Of a stretch of DNA of 64,000 nt, positions 61,209 through 64,000 are shown in pieces. A program made the translations under genes and the position numbers. The DNA is from Luteococcus sp038433155 (GTDB lineage: Bacteria > Actinomycetota > Actinomycetes > Propionibacteriales > Propionibacteriaceae). How positions within the stretch are numbered: position 1 is the stretch's first letter; every line of letters starts with the position of its first letter. Location: contig NZ_JBCDMW010000036.1 in the NCBI RefSeq assembly GCF_038433155.1, positions 1-64,000 of the forward strand. The letters are read 5' to 3'. Below the pieces are notes generated by a model. The model had not been told where the DNA came from. It made no database searches and saw only the letters and a list, made by a program, of their open reading frames with translations.

Positions 61209-62473
61209 GCCGGCGCTCCCTGATGCGTGAGCGTTTCGTCGTCGCTGATGTGGAGCCTTGCCAGATCCTGCTCGTGCGGCAGGGTGAAGATCGCCAGCAG
61301 GCCCAGCACGGCGACTCCGGCAAAGAAGTAGAAGCCCCACGGGTAGGCCAGGCCGGCGTTCACCAGGGCGCCGGTGACCAGCGGGCCGACGATGGCGCCG
61401 AGCCGGCCGATGCCCGCAGCAAGACCCATCGCGGTGCTGCGCACCTCCGCGGGGAAGGCGTGGGTGACGTAGGCGTAGATCAACACCTGGGCGCTGAAGA
61501 CGAAGATGCCGGTGACCAGCACCACCACGTTCAGCGCCACCGTGCTGGACATCTTGATGCTCAGCGCAGCGAGCAGCACCGCGGCGGCGGCAAACCAGAT
61601 CAGGATGGTGGAGCGCACGCCGCGCCGGTCGGCCAGCTTGCCGGCCACCAGCAGGCCCACCACGGCACCCAGGTTGAGGATGAACAGCATCACCAGCGAG
61701 CCAGACATGCTGTAGCCCGCCTTCTGCATCAGCTGCGGGAGCCAGGTGTTCAGGCCGTAAACCAGCAACAGGCCCATGAAGCAGCCGACCCAGACGCCGA
61801 CATTCGCGCGCATCAACCGCGGGTGCAAGATGCTGACCTTCTGGCCGTCGTCCTTCTGCTGGGCGGCAAGGAAAGCATGCGACTCGGGCAGCTTGAACCA
61901 GACCAGCGGCAGCAGGAGCAGGCCGGCAATACCGCCCAGATAGAACAGGATGTGCCAGGCGGGCACGACGGCGATGGCCACCAGCGACGCGATCACCGCG
62001 CCGACGTGATAGCCGGTCATGGTCAGGGTGCTGGCGTGCGAGCGGTTCTCGTCGGGCATGTGTTCGCTCATGAAGGTGAGCGCGACCGGCAGGCAGGCGC
62101 CCAGACCGACGCCGGCAATGGCGCGGAAACCGGCGAACATGGCGACCGAGGTGGCGAACGGGATGGCCAGGGTGAAGATCGAGAAGAGCAGGATCGAGCC
62201 CAGCAGCACCACGCGCCGCCCGACCCGGTCGGCCAAGGAACCGACCAGGGCGGCGCCGATCGCCACACCGACCAGCGAGGCGGTGGCCACCGAGGTGGCT
62301 CCGGCAACGGTGAAGCCCAGGTGCTGGCTCTTGAGCAGGGTGGGGATGACGGCGCCCAGCATCACCAGGTCAAGACCGTCCAGCAGCACCGTGAGCCAGC
62401 ACAGGGCCACGGGCCAACGATCAAGCTGACCGGGAGTTCCCCCGGCTGCGGGGGCGAACTGGGTGGTCGCCAT
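61205..62473 (-). CDS. AAHS-family aromatic acid:H+ symporter (PcaK-like)
   Basis: A 422-residue transporter with 12 membrane segments. The first helix ALCWLTVLLDGLDLVMLGAV carries the DGxD motif of aromatic acid symporters, and the loop GSLADRVGRRVVLLGSILLF is the MFS signature. It probably imports 4-hydroxybenzoate or protocatechuate. It is the first gene of the minus-strand lig operon; its start region faces the LysR gene across a 136-base gap with two palindromes. Confidence 0.88.
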   Translation of the reverse strand: MATTQFAPAAGGTPGQLDRWPVALCWLTVLLDGLDLVMLGAVIPTLLKSQHLGFTVAGATSVATASLVGVAIGAALVGSLADRVGRRVVLLGSILLFSIFTLAIPFATSVAMFAGFRAIAGVGLGACLPVALTFMSEHMPDENRSHASTLTMTGYHVGAVIASLVAIAVVPAWHILFYLGGIAGLLLLPLVWFKLPESHAFLAAQQKDDGQKVSILHPRLMRANVGVWVGCFMGLLLVYGLNTWLPQLMQKAGYSMSGSLVMLFILNLGAVVGLLVAGKLADRRGVRSTILIWFAAAAVLLAALSIKMSSTVALNVVVLVTGIFVFSAQVLIYAYVTHAFPAEVRSTAMGLAAGIGRLGAIVGPLVTGALVNAGLAYPWGFYFFAGVAVLGLLAIFTLPHEQDLARLHISDDETLTHQGAPA

Positions 62474-62518
62474 CGATCCTCCTCAAGGTTTCGGCGCGAC
62501 TCCATCGTCACGCGCTTG

Positions 62519-62536
62519 CTGTGAACTATTTCACAG
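62519..62536. promoter_or_regulatory. Palindrome in the divergent LysR-lig promoter, site 1
   Basis: CTGTGAACTATTTCACAG, 7-bp arms with four central bases. It lies 46 bases upstream of the transporter ATG and is in the classic place and shape for LysR-type control of the lig operon. Confidence 0.65.
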
Positions 62537-62585
62537 AGCATCTCCCGTGAGAACAAAAGTGGGATCGAAGTTACGTGCAACTGCC

Positions 62586-62600
62586 ATAGATCTGATCTAT
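62586..62600. promoter_or_regulatory. Palindrome ahead of the LysR start, site 2
   Basis: ATAGATCTGATCTAT, 7-bp arms around one base. It ends 9 bases before ATG 62610, so protein bound here would block the LysR gene itself; autorepression is likely. It also overlaps the space where the ribosome site would be, and no good GGAGG is seen. Confidence 0.55.
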
Positions 62601-62609
62601 TGTTTTGGC

Positions 62610-63545
62610 ATGGCATCGGCCGATCTGAACCTGACCAGAGCTTTCGTCGCGATCTATGAAACGGGATCGGTCACCTCCGCCGCACAACGACTGCAACTCT
62701 CCCAACCCACCGTCACCCACGCCCTGAACCGGCTGCGACGGCAGATGGGCGACGAGCTCTTCCTGCGCGAACGACGCGGCGTGACCCCCACCGCCCGCGC
62801 ACGCCGGGCCTACCCGGTCTTCGTCGAGGCGCTCAATGCCATCGACTCGGTCTTCCAGACCGACACCCACTTTGATCCGGACCGGGCCACCACCTTCCAC
62901 CTGGCCCTGTCCGATGCCGGCGAGGCCTTCCTGCTGCCGCTGCTCTGGCGGGCGCTGCACGGCCGCTCCCCCGCGTCGACGCTGAAGATCCAGCCACTGC
63001 ACGTGGATCAGGTGGAAGACCAGGTGCTGCGCGGCGAACTGGATGGCTTCATCTCCGGCGCAGACTTCGACTCCCGACGGTTGGAACGTCGAGAGCTCTT
63101 CCAGGAGCACTACGTCGCGATGCTCTCGGACACCCACCCCCGGATCGACGCCGAACTGACCCGACATCGCTTCGAGGCGGAGCAGCATGTGGTGGTGCAG
63201 GGCGCGATCGGGCACACCGCCCCGCCCGGGCAGCAGCGGGACCGTCGAGTGCGAGTGGGGGTGGAGGTGCCGCGTTACTCGGCCCTGCCGAATCTGTTGC
63301 GCAACAGCGAACTGGTGGCAATCGTCCCGCAGTACGTGGCGGAGACCTTCGCCAGCAGCGGAGGGCTTCGTTGCCTGCCGTTGCCCTGGCAGATCAAGCC
63401 GGTCACCCTGTCCGCCTGGAGCCGGCACGCGCACGCCCGCTCCCCGGAGCAGTCCTGGCTGCTGGAGCTCATCGTCGACGCGGTGAGCGGGGTCAACCCC
63501 GCAGCGGGCGGCGGACCGCCAGAGCAGAGACCGGCTGACGCGTGA
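62610..63545 (+). CDS. LysR-family regulator of the protocatechuate operon
   Basis: A 311-residue LTTR of the NodD/PcaQ-like shape. The helix-turn-helix is in residues 1-60 (LNLTRAFVAIYETGSVTSAA, LSQPTVTHALNRLRRQMGDE), and the effector domain starts near 90. ATG 62610 is chosen because the family begins with a short lead into LNLTRAF; the open frame further upstream crosses both palindromes. It is divergent from the pcaK-lig operon and very probably controls it, with a pathway intermediate as effector. Confidence 0.88.
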   Translation: MASADLNLTRAFVAIYETGSVTSAAQRLQLSQPTVTHALNRLRRQMGDELFLRERRGVTPTARARRAYPVFVEALNAIDSVFQTDTHFDPDRATTFHLALSDAGEAFLLPLLWRALHGRSPASTLKIQPLHVDQVEDQVLRGELDGFISGADFDSRRLERRELFQEHYVAMLSDTHPRIDAELTRHRFEAEQHVVVQGAIGHTAPPGQQRDRRVRVGVEVPRYSALPNLLRNSELVAIVPQYVAETFASSGGLRCLPLPWQIKPVTLSAWSRHAHARSPEQSWLLELIVDAVSGVNPAAGGGPPEQRPADA

Positions 63546-63600
63546 CCTAGACCCCACGAGAGACTGGAGCCACCACCCCTTCCACCAGGAGCTGCCCACC

Positions 63601-64000
63601 ATGCCATTCACCACCCTGCTGCTCGACTGCGACGGCGTCCTGCAGACCAGTCCCGGATTCCGCCTGGGCATGACCGCCCGGCTTGAAGAACTGGGCAACC
63701 CGATCAGTTCCGACGACTTCTTCGACCAGCTCTTCGCCCGGGAGAAGCCACTGCTGGTGCGCCGCGACGGTCTGCGCGAGGAGGTCGAGGCGCTGCTCAC
63801 CGAGTTGTCGCTGCCCGTGACCGCCGACGAGGTCTTTGACCTGTGGAATGACACCACCCCGCTGCCCGGGGTGCTGGATCTGATGGACCGGGTGCGCGAG
63901 CGCGGCACCAAGGTCTACCTGGCCACCAACCAGCAGGCCATCCGCGGGGAGCACATGAAGGTCCACCTGCCCTATGCCGAGCACACCGACGGCGCCTTCT
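63601..64000 (+). CDS. HAD-superfamily hydrolase (5' part, runs off the window)
   Basis: The first 133 codons of a HAD-like phosphatase. Motif I is LLLDCDGVLQTS near residue 10 and motif II is VYLATNQQAIRG near residue 105, with the helical cap between them. AGGAG precedes ATG 63601. The C-terminal part with motifs III and IV lies beyond base 64000. Substrate unknown; it follows the LysR gene in the same direction by 55 bases. Confidence 0.85.
   Translation, partial: MPFTTLLLDCDGVLQTSPGFRLGMTARLEELGNPISSDDFFDQLFAREKPLLVRRDGLREEVEALLTELSLPVTADEVFDLWNDTTPLPGVLDLMDRVRERGTKVYLATNQQAIRGEHMKVHLPYAEHTDGAF

Overview
The window is GC-rich, densely packed chromosomal DNA from an aerobic actinobacterium. 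I lean towards the Propionibacteriales, but that is an impression, not a measurement. Supporting signs are the LytR_C protein next to its small partner, the tadA-associated acidic protein, a type II NADH dehydrogenase and many GTG starts.

The first 26 kb looks like ordinary core genome. It holds an SRPBCC protein, a LuxR-type response regulator, an ankyrin protein, bioA-bioD facing a POT-family transporter across two BioQ-like operators, MpaB-like, BrkB-like and MarC membrane genes, an XRE regulator with an orphan solute-binding lipoprotein, a double Usp protein, a HerA-like ATPase, a LytR_C protein, a K+/H+ antiporter, a polysaccharide flippase, tRNA-Ser(CGA), tadA with a very acidic partner, upp and ndh. 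Several convergent junctions carry large hairpins. A short repeat resembling GAGCCTGTCGAGG is scattered between genes.

From about 26.4 kb to 63.5 kb the window is a catabolic island with three modules. (1) 26.8-37.2 kb is a cre-type cluster: P450, ferredoxin, ferredoxin reductase, alcohol and aldehyde dehydrogenases, two HD phosphohydrolases and a 960-residue PEP-synthase-like protein. It matches the phosphate-directed p-cresol/alkylphenol oxidation system of Corynebacterium glutamicum (CreHI, CreJEF, CreG, CreC, CreD), with the CreH and CreI functions apparently fused. Its expected product is 4-hydroxybenzoate. (2) 37.3-52.9 kb holds two operons around shikimate-dehydrogenase-like, TIM-barrel, SDR, Gfo/Idh and MHS-transporter genes, plus four large FAD oxidoreductases. 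Three of these carry a C-terminal signature like 3-ketosteroid dehydrogenases. I infer a route that aromatises alicyclic acids of the shikimate or oxocyclohexanecarboxylate type to protocatechuate or 4-hydroxybenzoate. (3) 53.0-63.5 kb is a protocatechuate 4,5-cleavage operon: an uptake MFS, a cytosolic ModA-fold protein, ligJ, ligK, ligC, an aldo/keto reductase, pobA, ligI and a fused ligAB, with a divergent LysR gene. It carries 4-hydroxybenzoate to pyruvate plus oxaloacetate. No recognisable ligU is present.

The modules converge: alkylphenols and alicyclic acids are funnelled into one meta-cleavage pathway. A shared palindrome with core CCG(A/C)TGA(A/T)CGG lies at a similar distance upstream of three of the upper-pathway transcription units, which suggests common control, probably by an IclR protein.
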